Origin: Pyrodictium sp.
GTDB lineage: Archaea; Thermoproteota; Thermoprotei_A; Sulfolobales; Pyrodictiaceae
Length of the DNA stretch: 5,816 nt
Direction of reading: 5' to 3'
Assembly (NCBI GenBank): GCA_015662475.1
Contig: DQUB01000120.1
Location: 1-5,816, forward strand
Both the position numbers and the translations under genes were made by a program. Positions 5,197 through 5,816 of this stretch are shown here, piece by piece (position 1 is the stretch's first letter; each line of letters opens with the position of its first letter). The notes under the pieces are model-generated. The model made no database searches. It was not told the DNA's origin and worked only from the letters and a program-made list of their open reading frames with translations.

Positions 5197-5816
5197 GAGC
5201 ACTTGTATACAACTATGATACCCGTGTTGTCGAGAAGCCTTTACCCCCAATACCTCGTGGTTGGGTGTTAGTTAGGGTTGAGTGGGCTGCTTGGACAGGA
5301 TTAGAAGAGGCAATTGTGACTGGACGTCTTGGAGCTAGACCGGGTATAGTGGTTGGACATGCAGGGTATGGTGTTGTAGTGGAATTGGGTGTTGCAGCTC
5401 CATCATGGCTTGCCGGTAAAAAGGTTGCTGTGGGAAGACTGCCAGCACCATACACAATACCGCTTTACAGGGAAAAGCTATGGGCTTTAATGGATGAGGT
5501 TGCACCATTACCCGGCATTGTCTACAATGGGTGGTTTGCAGAGTATGTTGCTCTACCATCGTCTGCGTTAACCGAGATCACAATTGGGCTAGAAGATGAG
5601 AAGTATTATGCGCTTTCAACTCCAGCTGCTATAGCAATGGTTGCTGCACACTGGCTTGCTACGCGTACCCGTGGAGAAAGATATGCTGTGGTTGGAGGAG
5701 GTTTAGTGGCAATAATGACTGCTTTAGCTGCACAGGAAGTATATGATTATGAGCTTACACTCTACACTAGCGATTTAAGATGGAAGAGGTTGGCGGAGGA
5801 GCTTGGCGTACAGATA
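5193..5816 (+). CDS. Medium-chain dehydrogenase/reductase-like protein lacking zinc ligands (3' end outside window)
   Basis: These are the first 208 residues of a medium-chain dehydrogenase/reductase (zinc alcohol dehydrogenase-like) protein; the frame is still open at the window edge. The GroES-like N-terminal domain is visible as MRALVYN, RGWVLVRVEWAAW (22-34), GHAGYGVVVELG (55-66), KKVAVG (76-81) and FAEYVALPSSAL (115-126). Next comes the typical LSTPAAIAMVAAHWLA (141-156), then the Rossmann start RYAVVGGGLVA (163-172) with LTLYTSDLRWKRLAEELG (188-205). Relatives carry CGxD near 35 and GHE at 55-57; here these are WTGLEE and GHA. There is no cysteine in all 208 residues, so both the catalytic and structural zinc sites are missing. 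It may be a zinc-independent NAD(P)-dependent reductase or a non-catalytic relative; the substrate cannot be read. ATG 5193 fits where relatives begin; TTG 5181 and GTG 5157 are in-frame alternatives. It is divergent from the CstA-family gene and may share its regulatory region. Confidence 0.85.
   Translation, partial: MRALVYNYDTRVVEKPLPPIPRGWVLVRVEWAAWTGLEEAIVTGRLGARPGIVVGHAGYGVVVELGVAAPSWLAGKKVAVGRLPAPYTIPLYREKLWALMDEVAPLPGIVYNGWFAEYVALPSSALTEITIGLEDEKYYALSTPAAIAMVAAHWLATRTRGERYAVVGGGLVAIMTALAAQEVYDYELTLYTSDLRWKRLAEELGVQI

Overview
The window looks archaeal, most likely a hyperthermophilic crenarchaeon of the Desulfurococcales type. Several things point that way: a perfect GGAGGTG Shine-Dalgarno sequence before a TTG start, frequent ATA, AGA and AGG codons, TATA-type promoter elements, an ATGA gene overlap, and a DUF234-type archaeal ATPase remnant. 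The species assignment is inference.

Layout. Positions 1-775 (+) are the 3' part of a decayed archaeal AAA/DUF234 ATPase gene, readable only by changing frame four times and passing one stop codon. A 185-bp gap separates it from a convergent minus-strand block. In transcription order that block is: a CstA-family membrane transporter (4933-3041); a 9-bp-stem hairpin with a T run; a 95-residue uncharacterised protein (2948-2661); a single-domain ArsA/Get3-like ATPase (2606-1614); and, overlapping it by ATGA, a 218-residue protein with one N-terminal membrane anchor (1617-961). A divergent intergenic region (4934-5192) holds candidate TATA boxes, two small dyads and a tandem repeat. It leads into a plus-strand medium-chain dehydrogenase-like gene (5193 onward) that runs off the window.

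How the genes may work together. The ATPase and the anchored protein are probably co-translated, and the 95-residue gene just upstream may share their transcript. A soluble Get3-like ATPase next to a membrane-anchored protein of unknown function suggests a membrane-protein targeting or membrane-maintenance module. This is the best candidate for an undescribed system here, but that function is inferred from context only. The CstA homologue would import small organic nutrients (peptides, or pyruvate as in bacterial relatives). The hairpin downstream of it suggests it is transcribed separately from the ATPase group. The divergent dehydrogenase-like protein lacks the usual zinc ligands and contains no cysteine in the visible part, so it is unlikely to be an ordinary zinc alcohol dehydrogenase.

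No tRNA, rRNA, CRISPR array or insertion sequence was recognised.
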